Positions 8,490-16,796 of a stretch of DNA of 36,588 bases are shown piece by piece. Position numbers and translations under genes: made by a program. The stretch lies in contig VGMG01000009.1 of NCBI GenBank assembly GCA_016866495.1, positions 1 through 36,588 of the forward strand, read 5' to 3'. The notes under the pieces were generated by a model. It had not been told where the DNA came from, searched no databases, and saw nothing but the letters and a program-made list of their open reading frames with translations. This DNA comes from Chlamydiota bacterium. GTDB taxonomy: Bacteria > Chlamydiota > Chlamydiia > Chlamydiales > RGXB01. The first letter of the stretch is position 1. The number at the start of each line of letters is the position of its first letter.

Positions 8490-11054
8490 TTATTTCTTCG
8501 CTAGAACCGTTGCAGGAGGCCCAATATTCTCCTCTTCTGTCATTATCTCAATAGTAAACTGAATAATACCCTCTTCAAGAGTTGCTTTGAAGCGCGTCAT
8601 GCTTTCCGGTTGCTTTTTCAAGATCATTTCTGCAAGAGGCTCTTCAATATAGCGCTCTACTGCTCTTCTAAGAGGTCGAGCCCCTTGGTCTGGTGAGTAG
8701 CCTTTTTCGATGATGAAATCGAGCACTTGGTCTGTAAACTCAAGATATACAAACTTTTTGATACAACGTTGATGGAGTTTCTCAAGCTCAAGCAAGGCAA
8801 TTTTATGAAGATCCTCTTTCTTGAAAGGTAAAAAGATAATCTGGTCGTCAAGGCGGTTTATAAGCTCAGGACGGAAAAATTTACTTGTAGCTTTCAAGAT
8901 GCCATCGCGAATTGCCTCTTCAGGAACTTCATGGGATCCTGCACCGAAACCTAAGTTTGATCTGTTTGCAAACTGCTCTGAACCGAGGTTCGAGGTCAAA
9001 ATGATAATAGTGTTTCTAAAATCCACTTTTCGACCTAAAGAGTCGGTGAGCTGCCCATCCTCGAGAATTTGTAGTAGGATGTTGGCTACATCATGGTGAG
9101 CTTTTTCAATCTCATCAAAAAGAACGACACAGTGAGGGCGTTGGCGCACCCTTTCGGTAAGCTGTCCACCCTCTTCATGTCCTACGTATCCTGGCGGAGA
9201 GCCGATCATACGGGCTACCGTGTGTTTTTCCATGTATTCTGACATATCGACATGGATAAGAGCATCACTTGAGCCAAACATGTAGTTAGCGATAGATTTT
9301 GCTAGATGTGTTTTTCCTACCCCAGTAGGCCCTAAGAAAAGGTAGGAACCGATGGGACGGTGAATGTCTTTAATGTCGGCTTTGCTGCGGATTAATGCTT
9401 TGCAGCAACGCTCAATCGCCTTACTTTGGCCAATCACCCACTTTTTGAGAGTGTTTTCCATTAAAATCATCCGCTCATGTTCAGACTCGGATAATTTCTT
9501 AAGGGGAATACCTGTTGTAGTTGCCAAGACCTCAAGAATATGCTCCTCTCGGATATCGATTCGGGCTTCATCCTTCATTTTTTGCCAATCATGAAGAACC
9601 CTTTTTTGGTCATCAATCAGGTTTTTCTCATTGTCGCGAAGACGGGCCGCTTTCTCGTAATCTTGCTGGGCAATAGCGATTTCTTTATCTTTTTTTGCTT
9701 TGATAATGGACTCATCCAAATCCTTAAGCGAGGAGGGTTGTCGTAAAGAGATCATACGTTGACGAGCTCCTGCCTCATCGATCAAATCGATGGCTTTGTC
9801 TGGCAAAAAGCGGCTGTGGATATATCTTTCAGAAAGAGCAGCTGCAGCATGTAGCGCCTCAGTCGAGTATCGAACTTTATGGTGACGCTCGTATTTATCT
9901 TTTAGCCCATTTAATATGAGAATAGTCTCCTCAATCGATGGGGGTTTGACAGTCAATCTTTGAAAGCGGCGCTCTAGAGCGGGATCTTTTTCAATGTGTT
10001 TACGGTACTCACTGAAAGTTGTTGCACCAATACACTGTATCTCACCTCTTGCTAGGGCAGGCTTCAAAATGTTCGAGGCATCGATCGCTCCTTCAGCAGC
10101 TCCTGCCCCAACTATAGTATGCAGTTCATCGATAAACAATATGATGTTAGGGTTCTTTTTAACCTCATCCATCACAGCCTTGATTCTCTCTTCAAATTGA
10201 CCACGGTATTTCGTACCGGCAACCATCAAAGAGAGATCTAAAGAGATAATTCGTTTATTTTGTAAAAGCTCAGGGACTTGACCTCTGGCGATCATCATTG
10301 CAAGGCCTTCCACAACTGCAGTTTTGCCCACTCCGGCATCTCCAATAAGGGCTGCGTTGTTTTTACGTCGTCGGCAAAGAATCATCGTTAGCCATTCGAT
10401 CTCATTCTCACGCCCAACAACCGGATCAAGCTCCATGTTTTTAGCCATTTCGGTGAGATCGTATCCATAAGCTGATAGTGCAGGGGTTTTTGTGCTAGCT
10501 GCTTTAGAAGCATCAGCGATCGCAGGTCCTTTGGGGGGAGTCGAAAAAGAATTGGGTTCTTTAGGCGCTTGAGATGAGATGGGGGGAGCTTGCGGTGGAA
10601 TATTGAGGTTAAAGCTATCAAGCTCTTTGAGAATATCTTTACGCATCTCTTTGGGATCAACACCAAAAGCTTCAAGAATTTGGATGGCTACACCCTCATT
10701 GAGGCGCAACAATCCTAGTAAAACGTGCTCTGTGCCCACATAGCTGTGCCCAAGATTTTGAGCCTCTTCATGAGCAAACTCAAACAGCTTTTTGACCATA
10801 CTTGTCAATGCTGGCTCACCGGCAACATAAAGATCCGATCCATATCCGGTAAATCGCTCAACCTCTTTCATCAAGCCGTCAAAATCGAGCTTGTAGAGTT
10901 TCAGGATGTTGCTAGCTATCCCGTGTTCTAGTTGTGCAAGTGCCAGCAAAATATGCTCAGTGCCTACGTAGTTGTGTTTCATACGCATTGCGAGCTTTTT
11001 TGCAAGGGTCACGCAACTTTTGGCGCGGTTGGTAAAAAACTCAAAAAATGACAT
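8490..11054 (-). CDS. clpC: ATP-dependent Clp protease ATP-binding subunit ClpC
   Basis: An 854-residue Hsp100 unfoldase that feeds substrates to ClpP. The Clp_N repeat domain occupies residues 1-148. A Pro/Ser/Ala-rich linker (150-192) follows, longer than in many ClpC proteins. The first AAA+ module has Walker A GDAGVGKT at 238-245 and Walker B near ILFIDE. A UVR motif lies at about 457-477 and marks ClpC rather than ClpA/ClpB. The second AAA+ module has GPTGVGKT at 575-582, followed by the C-terminal Clp small domain. GAGGAAGG immediately precedes the ATG. It is monocistronic by layout, with its 3' end at the shared terminator. clpP is not in this window. Confidence 0.96.
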   Translation of the reverse strand: MSFFEFFTNRAKSCVTLAKKLAMRMKHNYVGTEHILLALAQLEHGIASNILKLYKLDFDGLMKEVERFTGYGSDLYVAGEPALTSMVKKLFEFAHEEAQNLGHSYVGTEHVLLGLLRLNEGVAIQILEAFGVDPKEMRKDILKELDSFNLNIPPQAPPISSQAPKEPNSFSTPPKGPAIADASKAASTKTPALSAYGYDLTEMAKNMELDPVVGRENEIEWLTMILCRRRKNNAALIGDAGVGKTAVVEGLAMMIARGQVPELLQNKRIISLDLSLMVAGTKYRGQFEERIKAVMDEVKKNPNIILFIDELHTIVGAGAAEGAIDASNILKPALARGEIQCIGATTFSEYRKHIEKDPALERRFQRLTVKPPSIEETILILNGLKDKYERHHKVRYSTEALHAAAALSERYIHSRFLPDKAIDLIDEAGARQRMISLRQPSSLKDLDESIIKAKKDKEIAIAQQDYEKAARLRDNEKNLIDDQKRVLHDWQKMKDEARIDIREEHILEVLATTTGIPLKKLSESEHERMILMENTLKKWVIGQSKAIERCCKALIRSKADIKDIHRPIGSYLFLGPTGVGKTHLAKSIANYMFGSSDALIHVDMSEYMEKHTVARMIGSPPGYVGHEEGGQLTERVRQRPHCVVLFDEIEKAHHDVANILLQILEDGQLTDSLGRKVDFRNTIIILTSNLGSEQFANRSNLGFGAGSHEVPEEAIRDGILKATSKFFRPELINRLDDQIIFLPFKKEDLHKIALLELEKLHQRCIKKFVYLEFTDQVLDFIIEKGYSPDQGARPLRRAVERYIEEPLAEMILKKQPESMTRFKATLEEGIIQFTIEIMTEEENIGPPATVLAKK

Positions 11055-11297
11055 CCTTCCTCGTCGTGTTGAAGACCATGACTTTACCTGAAAAAATTGG
11101 CCGTATTTTAGTTAATTTTTTTGATTGTATAATTAACTACCTTTTCGGTTTCCCAACCTCTTCTGGGGGTTTAAGCTCCTACTTAACTTTTTTCGGAGTT
11201 TTTCACAAGAAATCTAGAGAAATCTTTTCCTAAATCTGTCCACACCCGCTTATACTCATGGCTTTTCGCTTTTATCTCTTTTTTTTAAAGGATTAAA

Positions 11298-11399
11298 ATG
11301 ATCCGCCAAAACGCAGTTGTTCATAAAGGATTTTTCTTTCGTAAAATTCGTTTGACAACCACGATTCTAGGGTTCTATTGTATTAGGCAAATCAGTTAA
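11298..11399 (+). CDS. Possible 33-residue leader or small basic peptide
   Basis: A short frame MIRQNAVVHKGFFFRKIRLT... of 33 codons ends at TAA 11397-11399. It has an ideal AAAGGA ribosome-binding site 6 bases before the ATG, and a TATACT -10-like hexamer lies about 45 bases upstream. It ends 13 bases before the lipoate-ligase start and overlaps that gene's predicted promoter. The peptide is cationic with a short hydrophobic patch. It could be a leader peptide, a small protein or chance; only the ribosome-binding site supports it. Confidence 0.3.
   Translation: MIRQNAVVHKGFFFRKIRLTTTILGFYCIRQIS
11352..11381 (+). promoter_or_regulatory. Sigma70-like promoter for lplA-family gene/proS
   Basis: A perfect -35 hexamer TTGACA (11352-11357), an 18-base spacer and a -10 TATTGT (11376-11381). 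The predicted start of transcription is near 11388, about 25 bases before the GTG start at 11413. Confidence 0.5.
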
Positions 11400-11412
11400 A
11401 AGCAAATTTTTC

Positions 11413-12066
11413 GTGGACATTCAAGTAACCGTTCGAACCCCTCAAAGTGCAAACCGGAATATGCAACTAGATCAAGCCCTTTTAGAAAACAAAAACGGAG
11501 CTTTTCTAGAATTTCATCGATGGGAAAAGCCGAGCTTTACTCACGGTTTTTTTATTGACCCACTGGACGAGTTTATTTTTAGCGAAAAAATAGATATTGC
11601 AAAACGAGCTACTGGAGGCGGTATTCTCTATCATGGTAAAGATCTTTCCTTTGCCCTTTGTTTACCTGATAGTCACCCCCTTTGCGAGAGCGATACAATG
11701 AAGCTCTATGAAAAACTCAATCAGCTGATTGGAAGAGCTATTTTAGATGTGCACGATTGCAAAATCTCATCGGAACCAGAAAAAGAATTTTCTTTTCAAG
11801 ACCCTTTTTGCATGACAAAAGCGACAAAATTTGATTTGACAGTTTTTGACAAAAAAGTTTTGGGATGCGCCATTCGCCGCAAGGGGGGGCGTTCTTTATA
11901 CCATTGCTCCATTCCTTTACAGATGCCAGTAGCCGATGAGCTCACTCCATTTTTACAAAGAGGCGATGCTTTAGTTGAAAAGATCCTTAAAAACACGTAT
12001 GCTATTGACTCCGACTGGAACCAATTAAGAGAAAGGATACAAGAGCATGTCACAAAAAATGGATAA
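11413..12066 (+). CDS. lplA: Lipoate-protein ligase A family protein
   Basis: A 217-residue biotin/lipoate transferase-fold protein. The opening SANRNMQLDQALLE corresponds to the family's NMALDEALL region. RATGGGILYHGKDLSFAL (65-82) is the substrate-binding glycine-rich motif. DKKVLGCAIRR places the catalytic lysine at residue 148, and SLYHCSI follows as expected. The start is GTG at 11413; the next candidate, ATG at 11461, would cut into the conserved opening. The only visible acceptor in the window is the short GcvH at 19717-19998, although E2 subunits elsewhere are also likely targets. The gene overlaps proS by 20 bases. In C. trachomatis lplA also follows clpC. An octanoyltransferase-like activity cannot be excluded. 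Confidence 0.8.
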   Translation: MDIQVTVRTPQSANRNMQLDQALLENKNGAFLEFHRWEKPSFTHGFFIDPLDEFIFSEKIDIAKRATGGGILYHGKDLSFALCLPDSHPLCESDTMKLYEKLNQLIGRAILDVHDCKISSEPEKEFSFQDPFCMTKATKFDLTVFDKKVLGCAIRRKGGRSLYHCSIPLQMPVADELTPFLQRGDALVEKILKNTYAIDSDWNQLRERIQEHVTKNG

Positions 12067-13555
12067 AAAAAGGGCCGTTTCTCCTACACGTCAAGAAAAT
12101 TATCCCGAGTGGTTCCAGGAATGTGTGAAAATTAGCCAGTTGGCCGAGCCGTCTATGGTGCGTGGCTGTATGATTTTCAAGCCTCATGGCTGTGCGTTAT
12201 GGGAAGAAATAAAATCACAGCTCGATAGAAGGTTTAAAGAGCTCAAGGTCAAAAACGTCTACATGCCCCTCTTTATTCCCGTCAAAGAGCTCCAAAAGGA
12301 GGCTGACCACATCGAGGGCTTTGCAAAAGAATGTGCTGTAGTGACTCACCACCGACTCATAACTGACCAAAAAGGGGAACTTGTGGTCGATCCTGAGGCA
12401 AAAATGGAAGAGCCTTATGTGGTAAGGCCCACTTCGGAGCTTTTGTTTGGGGATGCTATGTCTAGATGGATCCATTCCTATCGAGACCTCCCCCTACTAC
12501 TGAATCAATGGGCTAATGTTGTTAGGTGGGAGATGCGTACCCGGCCGTTTTTAAGAACCGCTGAGTTTTTGTGGCAGGAGGGTCATACAGCCCATGCGAC
12601 AAAGGAGGAGGCAAATGCTTTTAGTAAAAAAATGCTTCATGAGTACGCCCGTTTCGTTAGAGAGTCTTTAGCTATTAGCGTTGTTGAGGGGCAAAAGCCC
12701 GAGTCCGAGAAATTTCCGGGAGCAAACATCACCTATACTATTGAGGCGATGATGCAGGACACTAAAGCGTTGCAAGCTGGGACATCCCATGATTTGGGGC
12801 AAAATTTTGCAAAAGCCTCCACGATCCGATTTACCGATCAGGCAGGGGAGCTGCAATTTGCACACACTACCTCTTGGGGGATGACAACCCGTTTGATTGG
12901 GGCGTTGATGATGGTGCACGGGGATGATGATGGAGCGGTTTTACCACCCAAAGTCGCCCCTGTGCATATTGGAATTGTCCCCTTCTTAATGAAGGACTCA
13001 GACCCAAGTCTAATCTTAGGATATATTGACCGACTGCGCCTGTCGTTGGAGAACACCATTTATCATGGGTCCCCTTTGAGAGTTGAGGTGGACCTTTCCG
13101 ATGAGAGAGCCTCTGAAAAAGCCTGGCGCTTTAAGAAAATGGGAATTCCCCACCTGATCCAGATTGGGATGAAAGAGGTTACGGAAAATACGATTTGTCT
13201 TGTCGAAAGAGACATTATGGACAGCTCAAAAGAGACTTTACAAGCAGGCAGTTATGTCGAACATGTTAGTGATCTTCTTGATAGAATGCAGTCCCGGATG
13301 TACCAAAAATCGACAGAATTTCGAGAAAAACACACCTTTTTTGCCCATACTAAAGCAGAGGCATATACCTATTTAGAGAGTGGAGTCGGTTTTGTGGAGT
13401 GTTTCATAGCGCAAGATCCCTCTATTGAAAAAGAGCTCAAAGATAAGTATAGCGTTACAGTCCGTTGTATTCCTTTAGAAACATTAGAGGAGACGGGGCC
13501 ATGTATATTTACCGACAAAAAAGGGCAGAAAGCTCTACTTGCTAAAGCCTATTGA
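12047..13555 (+). CDS. proS: Prolyl-tRNA synthetase, archaeal/eukaryotic (type 3) form
   Basis: A 502-residue class II synthetase that charges tRNA-Pro. The N-terminus (SPTRQENYPEWF) and the absence of the roughly 180-residue editing insertion after motif 2 mark the archaeal/eukaryotic-type enzyme rather than the usual bacterial ProS. Motif 2 is seen in RWEMRTRPFLRTAEFLWQEGH and motif 3 in TTSWGMTTRLIGALMMVHGD. The C-terminal extension ends in a terminal tyrosine (ALLAKAY), a hallmark of this type. Only two of the four zinc ligands of the C-terminal domain seem kept (Cys in FVEC and GPC), so the zinc site is probably lost. AAAGGA lies 8 bases before the ATG, and the gene overlaps lplA by 20 bases. 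Chlamydiaceae proS is, to my knowledge, the bacterial type, so this copy may be a replacement. Confidence 0.93.
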   Translation: MSQKMDKKRAVSPTRQENYPEWFQECVKISQLAEPSMVRGCMIFKPHGCALWEEIKSQLDRRFKELKVKNVYMPLFIPVKELQKEADHIEGFAKECAVVTHHRLITDQKGELVVDPEAKMEEPYVVRPTSELLFGDAMSRWIHSYRDLPLLLNQWANVVRWEMRTRPFLRTAEFLWQEGHTAHATKEEANAFSKKMLHEYARFVRESLAISVVEGQKPESEKFPGANITYTIEAMMQDTKALQAGTSHDLGQNFAKASTIRFTDQAGELQFAHTTSWGMTTRLIGALMMVHGDDDGAVLPPKVAPVHIGIVPFLMKDSDPSLILGYIDRLRLSLENTIYHGSPLRVEVDLSDERASEKAWRFKKMGIPHLIQIGMKEVTENTICLVERDIMDSSKETLQAGSYVEHVSDLLDRMQSRMYQKSTEFREKHTFFAHTKAEAYTYLESGVGFVECFIAQDPSIEKELKDKYSVTVRCIPLETLEETGPCIFTDKKGQKALLAKAY

Positions 13556-13673
13556 TTTTGAGAAAAATCCAAAAAACCTTAATCTTTTTTTAAGCATCTT
13601 CATAGATTTTTTCGCTTCTTCTATGGGAGTTTGCTAAATTTTTTTATGGAATACATCTAATTAAGAGAGAGTA

Positions 13674-13693
13674 GAGGGGCAAAAATGCCCCTC
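13674..13693. terminator. Hairpin between proS and a convergent orphan gene
   Basis: A perfect 8-bp GC-rich stem, GAGGGGCA (13674-13681) with TGCCCCTC (13686-13693), closes an AAAA loop. It sits between the stop of proS (13555) and the stop of the minus-strand gene ending at 13716. Neither side has a long T run, so termination may be weak or Rho-assisted. Confidence 0.55.
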
Positions 13694-13715
13694 GATAATT
13701 GTTCTATACTAGGCT

Positions 13716-14624
13716 TTAAACCATCCTCATTTGTGAATCGAGTAGAGGTTGCCGGGCTGTAGATGAACAATTGTTCAAAAGTGTTTTTTGAATTTTCAGT
13801 GCATTTTCAAAATTATTTTTTGCCTTTTCTAGTCGATCGATTTCAGGATTTTTCGATGCTGTCGGGGTGGTGGCTCCACTACGTTGACTATCCTCATCCA
13901 GACTACGTTGGATTTCAGCAAGTTTATTTTCTTCAATTTGCTTAAGCCTCTTTTGGAGGGGGGGTAATACTACATCTTTTGAAGTTGTATCCCAATTGTT
14001 GAGCTCATTGATAGCATCCTTGAGGTCTTCATGTTCGGATTTTAAGATTTCATTTAAACGTACAACCTTTTCAGAATTGAAAAAATTCATATTTAACAAC
14101 ACAATCAGTGCATCGGTTTCGGATTTTTTTTCGTGAAGTTTACATTTGTATTTCCAATCCCAATTCACAAAGGGGGAATCTTTCAATTCATAGCGACCAT
14201 TCGAATTTTTCACTACCTCTTTAAAAATTTCACGTTGACTTAAAACGATAGCTGCGACCATGGCTAATTGTTCACTTTCAAATGTCGCGTCTGCAATTTT
14301 AAGAAATTGTTGATTATACAATTTACCTACCAAAGTAGGAATTTCGCCCAAAAGGTTAGTTTTAGTGATATTCATTTCTAGATTACGTCCAATCAAAGAA
14401 ACCACAGTCATCCCAGATCTTATTTGTTGTAACAGTGAGTTTTCAGATTTGCTATCAAATAGCTTCTCGAAAAAAATGCTTATTTTATCGAAAAAATCGA
14501 GCTCCTTAAGCTCAAATTGACCGTTTTTGAAAATAATATATTTTTTTTGATTAAAGGTTCTGTCAGTTGCAAATTGGCAAAAGACGTCAGAAGCTTGTTT
14601 AATATTTATTTGGGAAAGTTGCAT
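13716..14624 (-). CDS. Orphan hypothetical protein, C-terminal coiled-coil, possible effector
   Basis: A 302-residue protein from the ATG at 14624, which has AGG 7 bases upstream. A TTG-start extension to 14651 is less likely. The N-terminal half (around 1-190) is a mixed soluble domain with no motif I recognise (QKKYIIFKNGQFELKELDFF near the start). From about residue 195 to 290 it is strongly charged and helical, consistent with coiled coil (LPPLQKRLKQIEENKLAEIQ, then a Ser/Thr-rich break and another Lys/Glu helix). There is no signal peptide or membrane segment. A good sigma70-like promoter lies just upstream. It stands alone between convergent proS and a Pro-rich gene. A host-directed secreted protein is a reasonable guess in this phylum, but nothing proves it. 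Confidence 0.6.
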   Translation of the reverse strand: MQLSQINIKQASDVFCQFATDRTFNQKKYIIFKNGQFELKELDFFDKISIFFEKLFDSKSENSLLQQIRSGMTVVSLIGRNLEMNITKTNLLGEIPTLVGKLYNQQFLKIADATFESEQLAMVAAIVLSQREIFKEVVKNSNGRYELKDSPFVNWDWKYKCKLHEKKSETDALIVLLNMNFFNSEKVVRLNEILKSEHEDLKDAINELNNWDTTSKDVVLPPLQKRLKQIEENKLAEIQRSLDEDSQRSGATTPTASKNPEIDRLEKAKNNFENALKIQKTLLNNCSSTARQPLLDSQMRMV

Positions 14625-14657
14625 ATTATACCTATTTTTATTTTTATACAAGATATT

Positions 14658-14686
14658 ATAATATAATAAATTATTTTAGGTATCAA
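14658..14686 (-). promoter_or_regulatory. Sigma70-like promoter for the orphan coiled-coil gene
   Basis: Read on the minus strand: -35 TTGATA (14681-14686), a 17-base spacer and -10 TATTAT (14658-14663), in a very AT-rich tract. Transcription would begin around 14650, about 26 bases before the ATG at 14624. Confidence 0.5.
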
Positions 14687-14781
14687 GCAATTATTTTATT
14701 TTTAATTTTAACCCGTTCATTTTGATGTAGTTAAATTTTCAAGTATTTTTTACACCGTTTTCAAAACGGTCCTTAAAAAGG

Positions 14782-15828
14782 TCAAAGGGATAGGTATTCC
14801 GCCGAATTTTCGGGTTTTTTTTGGCTTTGCGAGGTAGGTGAGTTTTTGGAAAGTTTTTGGGGTGATCCATCTGAAAAGGGCAGAATTTTATCAAAAATTC
14901 CTGCTACGTCTAAGGCGACATTTTTGAAAAAATCGGTTGTTTGATCTAAAATGTCAGGGCTACGTGGGCGGATAGGTTCTTTTACGGCACCCTGTTTGTT
15001 CGTAGAATTTCTGGGTGGGTGGACGTAAAAAACATCCTCATGGTCAGAATTTGTTTTTGGCCTCAACATTTGGGGTTTTTCTTCAGGGGGAAGGACGCTA
15101 AATCTTACTTTTTGGACAGGCTTTTCTTTTGGTTCCTCTAAATATGTGTCTGTTTGAATCTCAACAGAGGCTTTTTGAGGTACCTTAAAGGGATACCTTA
15201 AAATGATAGAATTTTTTTGTGGTTCCTCTTTAAGCGCGCCCACATTTTCAACTTTTAAGGTATTTGTAGGCTCTGATGGAGGTAGGGTTTGTACATCGGG
15301 TGGAGTTTTACTCCCATAAGGCTCTTTACTTACTACAGAGGTTTGGCAAGAGGGCTTATCTTGGTTTTTTTCACCACGTATTTTAGTGCTTAAATTAAGC
15401 TTGGGCTCGATTGATTTCTTACTCGAGGGGTCTTTTTTATCTTTCCTAGGCAATTTTGGATCAACTTTTTTTTCTAAAACTAGTTTTTGCTCAAAAAAGG
15501 GTTTTTTTGGGACATGATCTAATGGTGGTGCGTCATGATCTCGAGAAAGATTTCCTAATCCTATCAAATGCGTAAAAAAAACAAAGAGTTGTTTAATTAA
15601 AGAGCTTTTTTGGAAGTTTATAGCCCCTTTGAAGTGTCTTTCGTCAAGTTGATTGCTTATTGGTTTTTTCGATAGGTTCTCAAATGGAGTCGGCAAGCCG
15701 CTAAGGGAGATAAGATAAAGGGCTAGACTATAGAGGACAGATCCCTGAGCGCTTGGGTTTTTGGGGGGATGAGGTTTAAAGGATGTTGTGAGCTGTGTGG
15801 GTTGTATATATTGAGCGCTTTGGATCAT
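14782..15828 (-). CDS. Pro/Lys-rich, largely disordered protein, possible secreted effector
   Basis: A 348-residue protein beginning MIQSAQYIQPTQLTTSFKPH. One moderately hydrophobic stretch lies at about 28-50 (SVLYSLALYLISLSGLP), with a second around 78-94 (LIKQLFVFFTHLIGLG). Most of residues 95-345 is low-complexity, rich in Pro, Lys, Ser, Glu and Thr (KEEPQKN, PPEEKPQ, PPRNSTN and similar) and presumably unfolded. A short helix (TTDFFKNVALDVAGIFDKILPF) sits near the C-terminus. AAAAGG lies about 11 bases before the ATG. I recognise no family. The bilobed hydrophobic region followed by a disordered tail recalls inclusion-membrane (Inc) proteins, but the two hydrophobic stretches are short and far apart. 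It could instead be a type III effector or a structural protein. Confidence 0.55.
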   Translation of the reverse strand: MIQSAQYIQPTQLTTSFKPHPPKNPSAQGSVLYSLALYLISLSGLPTPFENLSKKPISNQLDERHFKGAINFQKSSLIKQLFVFFTHLIGLGNLSRDHDAPPLDHVPKKPFFEQKLVLEKKVDPKLPRKDKKDPSSKKSIEPKLNLSTKIRGEKNQDKPSCQTSVVSKEPYGSKTPPDVQTLPPSEPTNTLKVENVGALKEEPQKNSIILRYPFKVPQKASVEIQTDTYLEEPKEKPVQKVRFSVLPPEEKPQMLRPKTNSDHEDVFYVHPPRNSTNKQGAVKEPIRPRSPDILDQTTDFFKNVALDVAGIFDKILPFSDGSPQKLSKNSPTSQSQKKPENSAEYLSL

Positions 15829-15906
15829 AGAAAGTTAGCCTTTTTCGTCTCATTTCTTTTATAGAAAAAAGCATCTCATAAAAATTATTTCTGATAAATA
15901 TTTATT

Positions 15907-16584
15907 TTAGTTTACGTAAATGTGAAATAAAGGCTTTCCAAAGAGTGAGGAGGTGGCATCAAGAATAATGAAAAATCCGAAAATAAGGAGCGTAAACATC
16001 AACAATCCTTGCGAGTTTTGATTGACCCAGCCTTCAAACCATTTAAGGAAGGGTTGGGCTCTTTCATGAAAAAGAACGTACCCTAATAGAAGGGTAAAAA
16101 GAGGGAGTGTCACAATCATATTGAAAGTGATGAGAAAAAAGGGTAGATCTTTCAGCTCTACTTGATGGGCAAGCTGCTGCATCAGGTAGAGAAAAGGGAT
16201 CGTTACGGGGATTTGCCCTAAAGTCAAGATAGCTCCTATAAAAAGGGAGATAAAGGGGTGGTTCAGCGAGGGGTACTTTCGGCTTTTTGATTTCCCTTTA
16301 TTCTTAGTGAAAAAGGGGATTAAAAAAATAATACAGCCAAAAACAAGTCCTAAAATGGCCTCGTATTTTTTAGGAAATGTGAAAATTTTGAAAAAAAAAC
16401 CCCCCAAACCGAGATAGACTAGTAGACCTGAAAGAGAGTAGGCGAAAATAATCCCTAGTAGAAAAAAAAGGGTGCGTCGAATGGGGCGATTTGTCCCTAG
16501 TAAGTAGATTGTAATTGCTAAAGTCGTTTGATTAATCGAATCTATTAAGCCAACAAATACGGTTTTAATAAGAAGTTCCAACAT
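15907..16584 (-). CDS. Six-helix membrane protein of the LysE/CcdA/GAP-like group
   Basis: About 225 residues with six predicted membrane segments. The opening KTVFVGLIDSINQTTLAITIYLL and the later glycine/proline-containing GAILTLGQIPVTIPFLYL form the two-repeat pattern of the LysE superfamily (DsbD/CcdA and GAP/Sap-type proteins), with helix-breaking residues mid-membrane. The paired cysteines of thiol-transferring CcdA are absent, so a small-molecule exporter or GAP-like protein is more likely than a thiol carrier. The frame is open to a TTG at 16623. The ATG at 16584 (MLELLIKTVF) places the first membrane helix at the start, but no strong Shine-Dalgarno decides. It diverges from the operon starting at 16797. 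Confidence 0.6.
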   Translation of the reverse strand: MLELLIKTVFVGLIDSINQTTLAITIYLLGTNRPIRRTLFFLLGIIFAYSLSGLLVYLGLGGFFFKIFTFPKKYEAILGLVFGCIIFLIPFFTKNKGKSKSRKYPSLNHPFISLFIGAILTLGQIPVTIPFLYLMQQLAHQVELKDLPFFLITFNMIVTLPLFTLLLGYVLFHERAQPFLKWFEGWVNQNSQGLLMFTLLIFGFFIILDATSSLFGKPLFHIYVN

Positions 16585-16683
16585 CTTAATCAAACCATTA
16601 AAGCACTCGATAAGTTCTGTCAAGAAATTAAAGAAGTTTCAAGAACGTTTTGGATCGATTTTTGAGGTTCTTTTTAAGACGAA

Positions 16684-16704
16684 AAGAGGGTCTTCGACCT
16701 TCTT
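16684..16704. repeat. Short inverted repeat in the divergent region
   Basis: A 9-bp stem with one G-U pair (16684-16692 with 16696-16704) closes a TTC loop. It lies between the start of the membrane-protein gene (16584, minus) and the start of the operon at 16797. It could be an operator or an mRNA hairpin. It has no T run to act as a terminator on the plus strand. Confidence 0.35.
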
Positions 16705-16796
16705 GAAATAAATTAAAAGTTGTCGGGAACTGTTCTTGTATAAGAAGTCCTTTTTTTGTAAGATGATACGCTATAGATCATCGAAGGCGTTGAATC

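Larger units (their letters stand above)
11055..11412. other. 358-bp divergent region between clpC and the lipoate-ligase gene
   Basis: This region holds the clpC promoter on the minus strand (not confidently placed; an AT-rich stretch with TATACAAT lies at about 11122-11135). On the plus strand there is a TATACT at 11251-11256 that could be a -10 element, a possible 33-codon ORF (11298-11399), and a good sigma70-like promoter at 11352-11381. No RNA gene was recognised. Confidence 0.5.
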
